Notes: a model not told the origin generated them from the sequence alone. Positions 26,848 to 35,695 are shown, counted from the first letter of the stretch. The stretch is DNA of 64,000 bases from JAUMBM01 sp964441755 (GCA_964441755.1 CAYTVG010000003.1:1-64000); one strand, 5' to 3'. Numbers and translations are program-made.

Positions 26848-26868
26848 AACCTTTTCTGTTTGGTAACA

Positions 26869-27726
26869 TTAAAGCATCAGTGTTGTCGGCAATGAATGTA
26901 TCTGCCCTTCAGCGTTGCGCGCCAGCTGAAGGCAAGCCGTCAGGGGGTCATGTTCAAAAAACAACAACCAGCCCTGGTCAGCGGCTTCTGCGAGCAGGCG
27001 CTGTTTTTCTTCCAGCGTGTGCAGCGGCCGCAGATCGTACGCCATTACATAAGGCATACGCAAGTGGAAGGAAGAAGGAATGAGATCGGCACAGTAGGCC
27101 AGGGTATGCCCCTGCCAGTCAATAATGGGCATCATCATGGCTTCCGTGTGCCCGTACAGCCAGCGCAGCCGTATGCCGGGCAACCAGTGCGTTTCATCAT
27201 GCTCATCCGGAAGGGGTACAAAATGCAGTTGACCTGCTTCCTGCAGCGGCACGAAATTTTCCTGCAGGAAAGAAGCTGCTTCCCGCGCATTGGGATTACA
27301 AGCCCAGTGCCAATGGCGCTCATTGGACCAGTAACGGGCATTGGGAAATGTCGGCCGCAGGCTTCCGTCGACATGCCGCTCAACAGCGCCGCCTGCATGG
27401 TCAAAGTGCAGGTGGGTGAGCAGCACGTCCGTTATATCTGCAGGCGTATACCCCAGCGCCTGCAAACTTTTTAGCAGGCTGGTATCGCCATGCGGCTCAA
27501 AGTGCGACCGGAATTTGTCATCCTGCTTGCTGCCGATACCCGTATCAATCACTATCAGCCGGTCTGCTGTCTCTACCAGCAAGCAACGCATTGCCCAGCG
27601 GCATAGATTGTTGTCGTCGGGAGGGCTGAGTTTTTGCCATATTTTTTTGGGTACTACCCCAAACATGGCACCGCCATCCAGCTTGAAAAAGCCGGTATCA
27701 AGAGCGCTGACGCGTAAAACAGACAT
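26869..27726 (-). CDS. Metallo-beta-lactamase-fold hydrolase
   Basis: 285 residues. The zinc motif HLHFDHAGG (His105, His107, Asp109, His110) is complete, with later His in GHTEAM and the Asp in AYCADLIP. The opening segment FKLDGGAMFGVVPKKIW and the WLPGIRLRWLYGHTEA part resemble MBL hydrolases of the AHL-lactonase/alkylsulfatase-like side of the family; similar proteins have been called quorum-quenching lactonases, but the substrate cannot be read from sequence. No signal peptide. It sits between ribH and purK in an apparent operon. Confidence 0.85.
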   Translation of the reverse strand: MSVLRVSALDTGFFKLDGGAMFGVVPKKIWQKLSPPDDNNLCRWAMRCLLVETADRLIVIDTGIGSKQDDKFRSHFEPHGDTSLLKSLQALGYTPADITDVLLTHLHFDHAGGAVERHVDGSLRPTFPNARYWSNERHWHWACNPNAREAASFLQENFVPLQEAGQLHFVPLPDEHDETHWLPGIRLRWLYGHTEAMMMPIIDWQGHTLAYCADLIPSSFHLRMPYVMAYDLRPLHTLEEKQRLLAEAADQGWLLFFEHDPLTACLQLARNAEGQIHSLPTTLML

Positions 27727-27737
27727 AGATCAGGAGA

Positions 27738-28262
27738 TTAGAGGGTAAACCCTATGGATGGTTTGCTTCCTTTCGAGAGTTGCTGCCGAAGGGCAGCCAT
27801 ACGAATAGCAGTCGTTGCGGCTTCGACACCCTTGTTGCCGTGTACGCCTCCGGCACGCTCCAACGCCTGTTCGAGATTGTTGGGCGTCAACACACCAAAT
27901 ATACAGGGGCGCCCGGAGGTAAGGCTCAGATTGGTGAGCCCGTTGGCGACTGCAAGATTGATATATTCATTGTGGCGTGTCTCGCCTTGTATGACGCAAC
28001 CCAAACAGATAATTGCATCAGGGCTGTTACTGCCAAGCAGCATACGGGCACCCGCAGGGAGCTCAAAAGTACCCGGCACCTGAATGGTTTGTATGTTGTC
28101 TTCCTTGGCGCCATGCTTGCGCAAGGTAGCAACACAACCTTCGTACAGCGCGTGGGTAATCTGTGCATTCCAGTCAGCTACGACTATCCCGAAGCGGAAA
28201 GCTGCAGCTGATGGCATGCTTGACTCGTCATAGACGGATAAATTTTGTAGGGCAGAAGCCAT
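27738..28262 (-). CDS. ribH: 6,7-dimethyl-8-ribityllumazine synthase
   Basis: About 174 residues from ATG 28262 (the frame is open eight codons further to a TTG). Condenses the ribityl-pyrimidine with dihydroxybutanone phosphate in riboflavin synthesis. Family landmarks: FGIVVADWNAQITHAL, VPGTFELPAGARML, ICLGCVIQGETRHNEYI with the catalytic His, and PCIFGVLTPNNLEQA. It is the first gene of the ribH-MBL-purK run. In Bacteroidota a TPR membrane protein is often found upstream of ribH, as here. Confidence 0.95.
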   Translation of the reverse strand: MASALQNLSVYDESSMPSAAAFRFGIVVADWNAQITHALYEGCVATLRKHGAKEDNIQTIQVPGTFELPAGARMLLGSNSPDAIICLGCVIQGETRHNEYINLAVANGLTNLSLTSGRPCIFGVLTPNNLEQALERAGGVHGNKGVEAATTAIRMAALRQQLSKGSKPSIGFTL

Positions 28263-28330
28263 TTTGTCAGATTTTCTGGTAATCAATTACGATTCCTTAT
28301 ACAACCCGTCTATGGAGCTTAGGTTGTACA

Positions 28331-28338
28331 CAAAAGTA
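28331..28338 (-). promoter_or_regulatory. -7 box of ribH
   Basis: Reads TACTTTTG on the minus strand, exact TAnnTTTG match, about 70 bases before the ribH ATG and just past the terminator of the upstream gene. Confidence 0.5.
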
Positions 28339-28372
28339 AATATCTGTACGCCTGTAAAAAAAATAAGCATAA

Positions 28373-28410
28373 AAAAAGGTAAGGCGAGTACAGACTCACC
28401 TTACCTTTTT
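28373..28410. terminator. Terminator after the TPR membrane protein gene
   Basis: 17-bp stem (28373-28389 with 28394-28410) with one C-A mismatch, 4-nt loop and a T-run on the transcribed side of the minus strand. It separates the TPR gene (stop 28431) from ribH. Confidence 0.8.
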
Positions 28411-28430
28411 ATTGTGCATATTAAGCAAGC

Positions 28431-29129
28431 CTAGCTTTTGCTTGCTGCAGTTGCACGAATGATGTATTTGTCTACATCAGCAGCATAAGGTGTGTTTGGA
28501 TACTCCTCTTTGAGCTTAGTATACTGCTCCAGCGCATCTTCATGTCTGTTCAGTTTTTCATAATACATCCCGAGCTTCTTCAGGTAGTAAGCCGTAATAA
28601 GAACATTGTCTGAAGAAGATACCGCCTTTTCATAAGATGAAAGTGCATTGTCGGTGTCATTGAGCTCCGAATAAGCGTCACCCAATGCACCATTTTTCAT
28701 GGCAGGCGTGATGTCACCGGCAGGGCTGTAATCCTTTAGGTAGTCTACAGCAGCATCGAACTGTCCCAGATTGAGGCAGCAAATACCAGCATAGTACAAG
28801 GCGAGATTACCGCTCTTGGTGCCACCGTATTGCTTGGCAATATCAGCGAAACCAGGCATACCATTGCCGGGATTGGCAAGCGCCAGTGCGAAAGAGTCCT
28901 GCTCAAATTTTTGCTGTGCAGCTACAATCTGTGCAATAGCCTCAGTCTCTTTGGGCTCTTTGAAAAATTTGGTGTAGGCGAACCAGCCGCCAAGCACGAT
29001 GACAAGACCGGCAACAACACCCAGGATGATGTTTTGGTTATCATCAAAAAAATTGCGGGCGCTCTCGCGCACCTCTACGATGTCGACAAGCAGATCGCTG
29101 TCTTGATTTTTGTTAAGTCTTTTTGCCAT
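28431..29129 (-). CDS. Membrane-anchored tetratricopeptide protein
   Basis: 232 residues. Cytoplasmic N-terminus of about 32 residues, one transmembrane helix at about 34-53 (IILGVVAGLVIVLGGWFAYT), then a helical periplasmic part with at least three TPR units (NLALYYAGICCLNLGQFDAA, NGALGDAYSELNDTDNALSS, LKKLGMYYEKLNRHEDALEQ). The layout is that of YfgM/Tetratricopeptide_21-type proteins that work as periplasmic chaperones at the Sec translocon; whether this applies here is inference. Located before ribH, as in many Bacteroidota. Confidence 0.85.
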   Translation of the reverse strand: MAKRLNKNQDSDLLVDIVEVRESARNFFDDNQNIILGVVAGLVIVLGGWFAYTKFFKEPKETEAIAQIVAAQQKFEQDSFALALANPGNGMPGFADIAKQYGGTKSGNLALYYAGICCLNLGQFDAAVDYLKDYSPAGDITPAMKNGALGDAYSELNDTDNALSSYEKAVSSSDNVLITAYYLKKLGMYYEKLNRHEDALEQYTKLKEEYPNTPYAADVDKYIIRATAASKS

Positions 29130-29172
29130 CTTTGCTCGTAACTGTTTTAAATTAGGTCAGCGAAAAGCGACG

Positions 29173-29180
29173 CAAAGATA
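29173..29180 (-). promoter_or_regulatory. -7 box of the TPR membrane protein gene
   Basis: Reads TATCTTTG on the minus strand, exact TAnnTTTG match, 44 bases upstream of the ATG. Confidence 0.6.
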
Positions 29181-29355
29181 GGCAATCTTTTATTTTGCGT
29201 ATACTTTTTACAAAAAATACTGCGCTTGTTGAAATTAATACTGTCCGACTGCCCGAAAACGCAGAGCGTCTGCTCAAATTAGCCCCTGACCGAAAACACA
29301 AATATACAAACATACGTATCTTGCAGCCGGTTTTTGTTATTTCCATCAACTGAAA

Positions 29356-30693
29356 ATGCGCATGAACAATATCCTGATCATTGGTGCCGGCCGCTCTTCC
29401 GGCGCGTTGATTCGCTACCTGCTCGATAAAAGCAAAGATAAAAACTGGTTTGTCACTGTGGCGGATGCTGACCCCAAGCTGGCTGAAGCTAAGATAGGGG
29501 GGCACCCCAATGGCAGAGCCGTCTGGCTTGATGCTACCAAAACCAATGACCGCAGGGAATTGATCACAAGAGCAGACGTGGTGGTTTCTCTCTTGCCGGC
29601 CTTTCTTCATCTGGAGGTGGCTTATGACTGTATCAGGCTGAGAAAACACCTGATCAATGCTTCCTATGTATCGCGGGAGATGTATAGTCTGGCAGATGAG
29701 GCAAGAAGTCGTGAACTCATTTTTATGGGCGAGATGGGGCTTGATCCGGGTATCGACCACATGTCTGCCATGCAGAAAATAGACGAAATTCGCGCTAAAG
29801 GTGGCGAGATTACGACCTTCAGATCGTACACAGGAGGACTGGTAGCGCCGGAGAGTGACAATAACCCATGGCACTATAAGTTTACCTGGAACCCCCGCAA
29901 TGTGGTATTGGCAGGGCAGGGGACAGCCCAGTACCTGGAGGACGGAAAACTGAAGTTTATTCCCTACAATCGCTTGTTTGCGGAAACGCGCAGCATACAG
30001 GTGCCGGGCATGGGTGAATACGAAGTATACGCCAACCGCGATTCACTCATGTATGTCAAACAGTACGGGCTGGAAGGCACGCCCAATGTTTTGCGGGGAA
30101 CCGTGCGCCATAAGGGATTCTGCAGTGCCTGGAATGCATTGGTAAAAATCGGAATGACTGACGGAGAGTTTCCTATACTACATTCAGACAGCCTCAGCTA
30201 TCACGAACTCATGGAGGCCTTCGCACCTGTAGGCAGCGGTACGGTAAAAGAGCGGATTGCTGCTTTGGTAGGCGAGTTGCCCGATTCGGAAGTTATGAGT
30301 AAGATTGAATGGCTCGGTTTGTTTCGCAAAACGCGTATCCGACAGTCCAATGCCTCACCGGCGGCTATTCTCGAAAATATTCTGCTGGACAAATGGAAGC
30401 TGGAGCCGGAAGACAAGGATATGATTATCATGCAGCACGAATTCGAATATCTGTTGGAGGGCAAGCGCCACCGTTTGCGCTCTACCATGGTTATGAAAGG
30501 TGAAAATGAAGATGATACTGCCATGTCCAGGTTGGTGGGTCTGCCGCTGGGTATTTTTGTCCGGCTGGTCATGGAAGGCAGTATTCACTTGAAAGGAGTA
30601 CAGATACCGGTCATGAAAGAGGTTTACGAGCCGGTGCTGGCCGAACTGACACAGTTTGGGGTGACTTTCCATGAAGAAGAAACAATACTGTAG
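29356..30693 (+). CDS. Saccharopine dehydrogenase-family oxidoreductase
   Basis: 445 residues. N-terminal Rossmann fold (ILIIGAGRSSGALIRYLL) and a C-terminal domain of the saccharopine dehydrogenase/homospermidine synthase type (GEMGLDPGIDHMSAMQKIDE, FRSYTGGLVAPESDNNPWHYKFTWNPRNV kept here as two separate cues, plus the SHE-like RHKGFCSAWNAL). The glutamate-forming branch (LYS9-like, EC 1.5.1.10) has this PGIDHM and YCGG/YTGGL pattern, so a role in lysine degradation or synthesis through saccharopine is likely. No other lysine gene is adjacent. The start could also be the ATG at 29362. The flippase gene follows 22 bases downstream. Confidence 0.85.
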   Translation: MRMNNILIIGAGRSSGALIRYLLDKSKDKNWFVTVADADPKLAEAKIGGHPNGRAVWLDATKTNDRRELITRADVVVSLLPAFLHLEVAYDCIRLRKHLINASYVSREMYSLADEARSRELIFMGEMGLDPGIDHMSAMQKIDEIRAKGGEITTFRSYTGGLVAPESDNNPWHYKFTWNPRNVVLAGQGTAQYLEDGKLKFIPYNRLFAETRSIQVPGMGEYEVYANRDSLMYVKQYGLEGTPNVLRGTVRHKGFCSAWNALVKIGMTDGEFPILHSDSLSYHELMEAFAPVGSGTVKERIAALVGELPDSEVMSKIEWLGLFRKTRIRQSNASPAAILENILLDKWKLEPEDKDMIIMQHEFEYLLEGKRHRLRSTMVMKGENEDDTAMSRLVGLPLGIFVRLVMEGSIHLKGVQIPVMKEVYEPVLAELTQFGVTFHEEETIL

Positions 30694-30715
30694 ATAATCG
30701 CTATAAGCTGTATGC

Positions 30716-32023
30716 ATGGCAATCCTGGGGCGGGTCGGAGCACTGCAATGGGCACAACTGGTAAGACAACTGGGGGTGCTGGCTTCGGCAGTGCTGTTGG
30801 CACGCACAGGGCTGTCGGTTTCTTACATAGGTCGCTATGAATTATTGCAATACCTGACGGCTTTACTAAGTGCTGCCTGGATCAGCGGCCTTACCCAGGC
30901 CTTGCTTACATTGTGGCCTGTTGTCAACGCGTCGGACCAAAAGAACCTCTTGTCCTGGGTTGTGGTGACTTACAGTCTGTTTAGTCTGCTGGTAGCTGCC
31001 GTTGTCGGTTTTATGCCTGCCAGCCTGCTTGAATGGCTTAGTGGACAGCCGACACTGCACTACCGTTGGTGGTTTGCGCTCTTTTTGTTGGGCTACTTAC
31101 CTTCGCTTTTATTTGAGTACATTCTCTTCCTGCATGGCCGCTATCAGTCGGTCGTTCTGTACAGTACACTCAATGCCTTGGGTTGGATGTTGTGCCTGGT
31201 GATTCCGCCTGCATTAGGGTATTCATTTTTGCTGAGTTTTCGGTTGCTGTCAGCACTGGCCATGTTGCGTCTGTTGCAGTTGTGGGTCTACACAGGCAGG
31301 CACGCACAATTTGGCCATCTGCCCCGGGCCTTGATGCGAAAGTGGCTTATCATAGCTGCCCCAATAACGGGTTATGCCTTGTTGGGAATAGTCAATCTGT
31401 CGGTCGACAGTTGGTGGATAGGACAGCTCTATGAAGGGGATTCGGCTATGCTGGCCATTTATCGGTATGGCGCCCGGGAAATACCACTGGCTACGGCCTT
31501 GACGGCAGCAGCCGGGGCTGCCCTTTTACCGCAGTTAAGCGGTGCCCTGCACGAGACACTTCCCATGGTACGACAACAGTCGGCAAAGTTATGTCATCAG
31601 TTTTACCCCTTGGCGATCTTACTCACAGCGACCTCTTCCTATTGGTACCCCCGGGTGTTTGGGGAAGCCTTTGCGGAGAGTGCCATCATTTTTAACTGCT
31701 TTGTTTTGATTGGTGCCAGCAGGGTCGTGTTGTCGCTTGCATTGGTGACAGCCACGCAAATGCACGGACTTATGCTGCGTGCTGCACTGATATCTCTGCT
31801 TATACACGTAGTATTGAGCGGCTGGCTGGGTAGCCAATGGGGCGCTGTCGGCATTGCTGCCGGCACGGCCATTTCATTTATGGCAGAAAAGGCTATGCTT
31901 ACCTATTTCGTTTATCAACGGCATGGCATTAAGCCGGGGGCTTTTTTACACCTGCCTGTCTGGACAGCGTATACAGCCGCCTTGCTGTTTGCTTTTGCCA
32001 TGAGCAGCTACACCCTTTGGTGA
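30716..32023 (+). CDS. Polysaccharide/lipid-linked oligosaccharide flippase (MOP family)
   Basis: 435 residues, polytopic membrane protein with about 12 transmembrane helices over its whole length. The opening GALQWAQLVRQLGVLASAVLLARTGLS and the charged loop YRYGAREIPLATALTAAAGAALLPQL match Wzx/MurJ-like members of the MOP superfamily, which move lipid-linked sugars across the inner membrane. No glycosyltransferase cluster surrounds it, so the substrate is unknown. It follows the saccharopine dehydrogenase-type gene closely but is not obviously linked to it in function. Confidence 0.82.
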   Translation: MAILGRVGALQWAQLVRQLGVLASAVLLARTGLSVSYIGRYELLQYLTALLSAAWISGLTQALLTLWPVVNASDQKNLLSWVVVTYSLFSLLVAAVVGFMPASLLEWLSGQPTLHYRWWFALFLLGYLPSLLFEYILFLHGRYQSVVLYSTLNALGWMLCLVIPPALGYSFLLSFRLLSALAMLRLLQLWVYTGRHAQFGHLPRALMRKWLIIAAPITGYALLGIVNLSVDSWWIGQLYEGDSAMLAIYRYGAREIPLATALTAAAGAALLPQLSGALHETLPMVRQQSAKLCHQFYPLAILLTATSSYWYPRVFGEAFAESAIIFNCFVLIGASRVVLSLALVTATQMHGLMLRAALISLLIHVVLSGWLGSQWGAVGIAAGTAISFMAEKAMLTYFVYQRHGIKPGAFLHLPVWTAYTAALLFAFAMSSYTLW

Positions 32024-32214
32024 TGGTCTGACTGACCGCTGCAAATACTGTCCGGGAGCTCGTTCGGGAATTTTTACCAGGTATAAAACGGTTCTTTTCG
32101 GGGGCTAGAGTCAGTCAGCCTACAGGAAGCGAAAACCCAGCGCAAGAATACTTCGTTTTTGTCTCCGGTATAAATTCCCGAACGAGTGCTAAGTCGCGAA
32201 AGAGGCGCAGAATG
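32024..32214. other. Convergent intergenic region with spaced inverted repeat
   Basis: Between the flippase and SQR genes, which point at each other. Arms 32059-32078 and 32167-32186 are complementary over 19 of 20 positions, with 88 bases between. The interior contains GAAGCGAAAACC and an ATACTTCGTTTTTG segment that can pair further. It may be a large bidirectional terminator or a small structured RNA. I see no gene. Confidence 0.5.
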
Positions 32215-33408
32215 CTAAAATTCGCGTCCTTTCAGCATCCCATGCCAGTACATCTGCGGCAATCCATAGGCTTTGAGCGCATACATACTGTAGCGTTCCT
32301 GCGACTGGTCAAAGGGGAAAGTTTCCTGCGGAATTTTGTTGTAGTCAAATTCAGCCATAATCAGGCTGCCATAACCTGTCACCAGCGGACAGGAAGTGTA
32401 ACCGTCATAGCGATGTGTCAATGGCTGATTGTTGAGGTAAGCAAGCAGATTGTGGGTAGTTACCGGTGCCTGCTTGCGTATAGCAGCCCCTGTTTTGGAT
32501 GTTGGCAGGTTGCTGCAGTCACCCAAAGAGAAAACATTGGGATATCGCGTGTGTTGCGTAGTGTACATGTCAACAGCCACCCAGCCACCATCGCCGGCCA
32601 ATGGACTGTTTTTGATAAAATCAGGTGCACCCATAGGGGGGGTGACATGCAACATATCGTACGGCACAGACTTAATCTCCCCGGTTTCGAGATGTTTGAA
32701 ATGCGCCTGCTGTTGATCGGGCTTTATTTCTACTAGTTCCTGCATATAGTTGCGTTGGATGCCATAGCGGTCGGCAGCTCGGTTCAGCGAGTCGGCATAT
32801 TTTTTGACAGCAAAGATGACCCCCATTGCGGCATAATAATGGACTTTTACCTGTCCCAGCAAGTTGCGCCTGCGCCAGTAATCACTAGCCAGCAAAGTAA
32901 TTTTCAGCGGAGCCCCTCCGCACTTTATGGGGGTGTTGGGGTAGGTAAAAACAGCATTTCCTTTCTTCAGAGCTTTGAGGTTGTTGAAGGTGCTGTCGAC
33001 CGTCTCAAAGGCATAATTGCTGCAGACACCGCTACCCGCCTTACCGACGCTCTCTTTCAAGCCGGGGATGGCATGCCAGTTGAGCTGTATGCCCGCGGCC
33101 ACAACCAAAGCATCATAGGTATGGGTATTGCCATCCGTTGTGTTGACCAGATTGTTGTCAGGATCAAATTGGCTGACTGCTGACCGAATCCAGTTGACAC
33201 CCCCGGGTATGTAGTCGGCCATAGGCCTTGCGGAAACAGACTTGTCGAAGACCCCTCCGCCAACCAGTGTCCAGATCGGCTGGTAATAGTGCGTTTCAGA
33301 GGGTTCGATCAGGCTAACCTGTGGCGGCTCCGGTTGGTTTAGCAACATGGCAGCGACAGTAATACCTGCGGTGCCGCCGCCTACGATGAGAACTTGATGA
33401 TGTGGCAT
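32215..33408 (-). CDS. Sulfide:quinone oxidoreductase (type II-like)
   Basis: 397 residues, FAD-dependent. Oxidises sulfide and passes electrons to quinone at the membrane. FAD-binding VLIVGGGTAGITVAAML at the start, YYQPIWTLVGGG as in type II SQRs, and VFSLGDCSNLPTSKTGAAI near the end. Three cysteines, Cys129, Cys163 and Cys350, lie where the catalytic trio of SQR (Cys127/159/353 in the Rhodobacter enzyme) is expected. A DUF1641 gene lies 163 bases upstream on the same strand; DUF1641 is often found next to SQR. Type II enzymes usually serve sulfide detoxification. Confidence 0.9.
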   Translation of the reverse strand: MPHHQVLIVGGGTAGITVAAMLLNQPEPPQVSLIEPSETHYYQPIWTLVGGGVFDKSVSARPMADYIPGGVNWIRSAVSQFDPDNNLVNTTDGNTHTYDALVVAAGIQLNWHAIPGLKESVGKAGSGVCSNYAFETVDSTFNNLKALKKGNAVFTYPNTPIKCGGAPLKITLLASDYWRRRNLLGQVKVHYYAAMGVIFAVKKYADSLNRAADRYGIQRNYMQELVEIKPDQQQAHFKHLETGEIKSVPYDMLHVTPPMGAPDFIKNSPLAGDGGWVAVDMYTTQHTRYPNVFSLGDCSNLPTSKTGAAIRKQAPVTTHNLLAYLNNQPLTHRYDGYTSCPLVTGYGSLIMAEFDYNKIPQETFPFDQSQERYSMYALKAYGLPQMYWHGMLKGREF

Positions 33409-33571
33409 GATAAGTTTAGATAAGTAGTTTAGAAGAACAATTGAACAGCCAAAGTGCGTATTGGGGATTTTTTACTGTTGGCCTGACAGATGATATTGTA
33501 CTTTCTCGCCTCGGCAGTCGCCCGGCATAGCCAGATACGACAGAATGCTTCAGCAAAAATCCGGATTAGCG

Positions 33572-34165
33572 CTAAAGCCGTTTGCCCCAATTTTTGAGAA
33601 AGTTGAGAGAGAAACCAAGTGCCTTTAGGACATCAGGGTCACGCATTGACCAAAGCAAGGAAAACAAACCAGATTTGGCGGGTGGCGGACTTGCAGCAGT
33701 CTCTGATAGCGCATGGCTTGCTGAAACCAGCGTTTGTCCTATTGCCTGCGGATCAAGTCCGTCTGCAATGGCATTTTGCATGGCATTGTCGAGGGTGTCA
33801 ACCGTCATGGCTGCAATTCCCGGCAGCTGATCCACGAGTTTAAGTGCGCTGTCAACCCTGGCTGCCATTTCAGGAGCAGTGAGCTGATTGGCAATGGTTA
33901 GCGCTGTCTGCAGCCGCTCCTCCAGCCGTATACCCTGCTGATCGGCATTCCGATAGGCTTCATCAGCAATATCAGCCAGCATGGCCATGTGAACGGGAGC
34001 CTGCTCCATGACCATCACGAGACGGTTGACGGTAGTCTCCAGCACATCTATGCGGTCGAGCAGTTGCTCAAAGGCGGCCAAGGTGCGTTCATCACGCAAC
34101 TTTTCACGTATTCGCCGCTCCCGGTCAGTATCTTCAATGCCAGATAACATGATTGTGTTTGACAT
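33572..34165 (-). CDS. DUF1641 protein, SQR-associated
   Basis: 197 residues, cytoplasmic, mostly helical. The C-terminal GLFSLLWSMRDPDVLKALGF with FLKNWGKRL is the DUF1641 signature. The N-terminal half (RERRIREKLRDERTLAAFEQ, LLDRIDVLETTVNRLVMVME) is a coiled-coil-like extension. DUF1641 proteins accompany sulfide:quinone oxidoreductases and formate dehydrogenases in many bacteria and archaea, and the SQR gene follows here, so a role as accessory or membrane-recruiting subunit is plausible but unproven. Its upstream region carries a 56-nt perfect palindrome. Confidence 0.85.
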   Translation of the reverse strand: MSNTIMLSGIEDTDRERRIREKLRDERTLAAFEQLLDRIDVLETTVNRLVMVMEQAPVHMAMLADIADEAYRNADQQGIRLEERLQTALTIANQLTAPEMAARVDSALKLVDQLPGIAAMTVDTLDNAMQNAIADGLDPQAIGQTLVSASHALSETAASPPPAKSGLFSLLWSMRDPDVLKALGFSLNFLKNWGKRL

Positions 34166-34318
34166 ATGTTAATGTTTGTTTATACCTTGTTTTTGAATTA
34201 TTGGCTGCTGAGCAAAAGTATGATATATTTTTCATGTATCAATTAATTTGGTGATTATTTTTCTTTTCAAAATAGTAATCGCTGTATTTCACTTTTATCA
34301 AAACAGAGGTATTGTTTG

Positions 34319-34374
34319 GTAAAAAGGAAGGAGGCATATGCGGGCTAGCCCGCATATGCCTCCTTCCTTTTTAC
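34319..34374. repeat. Perfect 56-nt palindrome, no loop
   Basis: The two 28-base halves are exact reverse complements, centred between 34346 and 34347 (GGGCT/AGCCC). It lies 5 bases from a second, unrelated 23-bp stem-loop. Position suggests a terminator or insulator between pgk and the DUF1641 gene. The outer arms carry A5/T5 runs, so either strand would give a hairpin plus U-run. Confidence 0.8.
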
Positions 34375-34378
34375 ACAC

Positions 34379-34428
34379 AATTTGGATTGATTGACCGCTG
34401 CTTGGGCAGCGGTCAATCAATCCAAATT
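34379..34428. terminator. Terminator after pgk
   Basis: Perfect 23-bp stem (34379-34401 with 34406-34428) with a 4-nt TTGG loop, starting 7 bases past the pgk stop. It is unusually long for an intrinsic terminator. Confidence 0.75.
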
Positions 34429-34434
34429 ACCATC

Positions 34435-35643
34435 TCATGCCTGAATGGCTGCTATACCCGGCAGGGTTTTTCCCTCCAAAAATTCCAGCATAGCGCCGCC
34501 GCCTGTAGAGACATAACTTACGGCATCGGCCAATCCAAGCATATTGACGGCTGCCACCGAATCACCGCCACCCACCAGGGAGAAAGCACCTTCGTGGGTA
34601 GCATCGGCTACTGCCTGAGCGATTTCCCGCGTGCCATTGGCATAGTTGCTCATTTCAAAAACCCCCATCGGGCCATTCCAGAGGATGGTTTTGGATTGAA
34701 GGATGGCAGTGCGGAAGCTGCTGATGGCCTCGGGGCCGATATCGAGCCCCATCCAGTCTGCCTCTATGGCATCACTAGGGCTAAGCCGTCGGTTGGCATC
34801 GTTGGCAAATTGGTCTGCAATAACGGAGTCAGCCGGCAGCAGTATGCTGACACCCTTAGCTGCCGCCTTTTCGAGCAGCTGCCGGGCGGTATCAAGCCGG
34901 TCTTCCTCGCAGAGCGACTTGCCAATCTGCCCTCCCTGCGCTTTGAAAAAAGTATAAGCCATGCCGCCGCCAATAATAAGCGTATCGGCAGCATCCAGCA
35001 GTCGCTCGAGAATGAGTATTTTGTCAGACACCTTGGCACCTCCAATAATGGCCGTTGAAGGCTTCATCGGGCTGTGGATGACCTTGGAAGCATTGTCGAT
35101 TTCGGCCTGCATAAGCAGGCCAAAGCCGCGGTTTTGGGGGGTAAAAAACTGTGCGACCGTGGCCGTAGAAGCATGGGCGCGGTGGGCAGAGCCAAAAGCA
35201 TCGTTGACGTATACGTCGGCCAGGCTTGCCAACTGCCGGGCCATAGACTCATCGCCTTTTTCTTCACCCGGATAAAAGCGGGTATTTTCCAACAGCAGCA
35301 CCTCTCCCGGTTGAAGGGCTGCTGCCATGGCAGCAGCCTGCTCGCCGACAGTTTCATCGCAAAATGCCACCTCACGGCCGAGGAGCTGGCGCAGCACCGG
35401 CAGTACATGCCGAAGCGTGTAGCGTTCCCGGTTGATGCTGCCATCTTCCCGCAATTTGGCGAGCGGACGTTCGAAATGCGAACAAAGAATGGCGGCTCCA
35501 CCCTGCTCTAATATGTAGCGGATGGTAGGAATAGCAGCCCTAACGCGGGTATCATCAGTAACTTCCAGCGTTTTTTTGTCGAGGGGCACGTTGAAATCTA
35601 CGCGTACCAGCGCTTTTTTGCCGGCAAATTGAATATGCTGCAT
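34435..35643 (-). CDS. pgk: Phosphoglycerate kinase
   Basis: 402 residues. Transfers phosphate between 1,3-bisphosphoglycerate and ADP in glycolysis. Substrate-binding RVDFNVPLDKK and SHFERPLAKLRE near the start, nucleotide site GGAKVSDKI, hinge NGPMGVFEMSNYANGT and the ATP loop VGGGDSVAAVN are all present. It follows gap on the same strand, separated by a stem-loop at 35696-35730 that may allow partial read-through. Two long hairpins follow the stop. Confidence 0.97.
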   Translation of the reverse strand: MQHIQFAGKKALVRVDFNVPLDKKTLEVTDDTRVRAAIPTIRYILEQGGAAILCSHFERPLAKLREDGSINRERYTLRHVLPVLRQLLGREVAFCDETVGEQAAAMAAALQPGEVLLLENTRFYPGEEKGDESMARQLASLADVYVNDAFGSAHRAHASTATVAQFFTPQNRGFGLLMQAEIDNASKVIHSPMKPSTAIIGGAKVSDKILILERLLDAADTLIIGGGMAYTFFKAQGGQIGKSLCEEDRLDTARQLLEKAAAKGVSILLPADSVIADQFANDANRRLSPSDAIEADWMGLDIGPEAISSFRTAILQSKTILWNGPMGVFEMSNYANGTREIAQAVADATHEGAFSLVGGGDSVAAVNMLGLADAVSYVSTGGGAMLEFLEGKTLPGIAAIQA

Positions 35644-35695
35644 GCTGATATTGTTGAAGAAAGTGTATGGAAAAGGAAATGTATAGCAAACAATG

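Noticed and set aside
32059..32186. Inverted repeat as the ends of an insertion sequence
   Set aside because: Only 88 bases lie between the arms, no transposase is present, and no target-site duplication is evident; a MITE cannot be excluded but is not supported.
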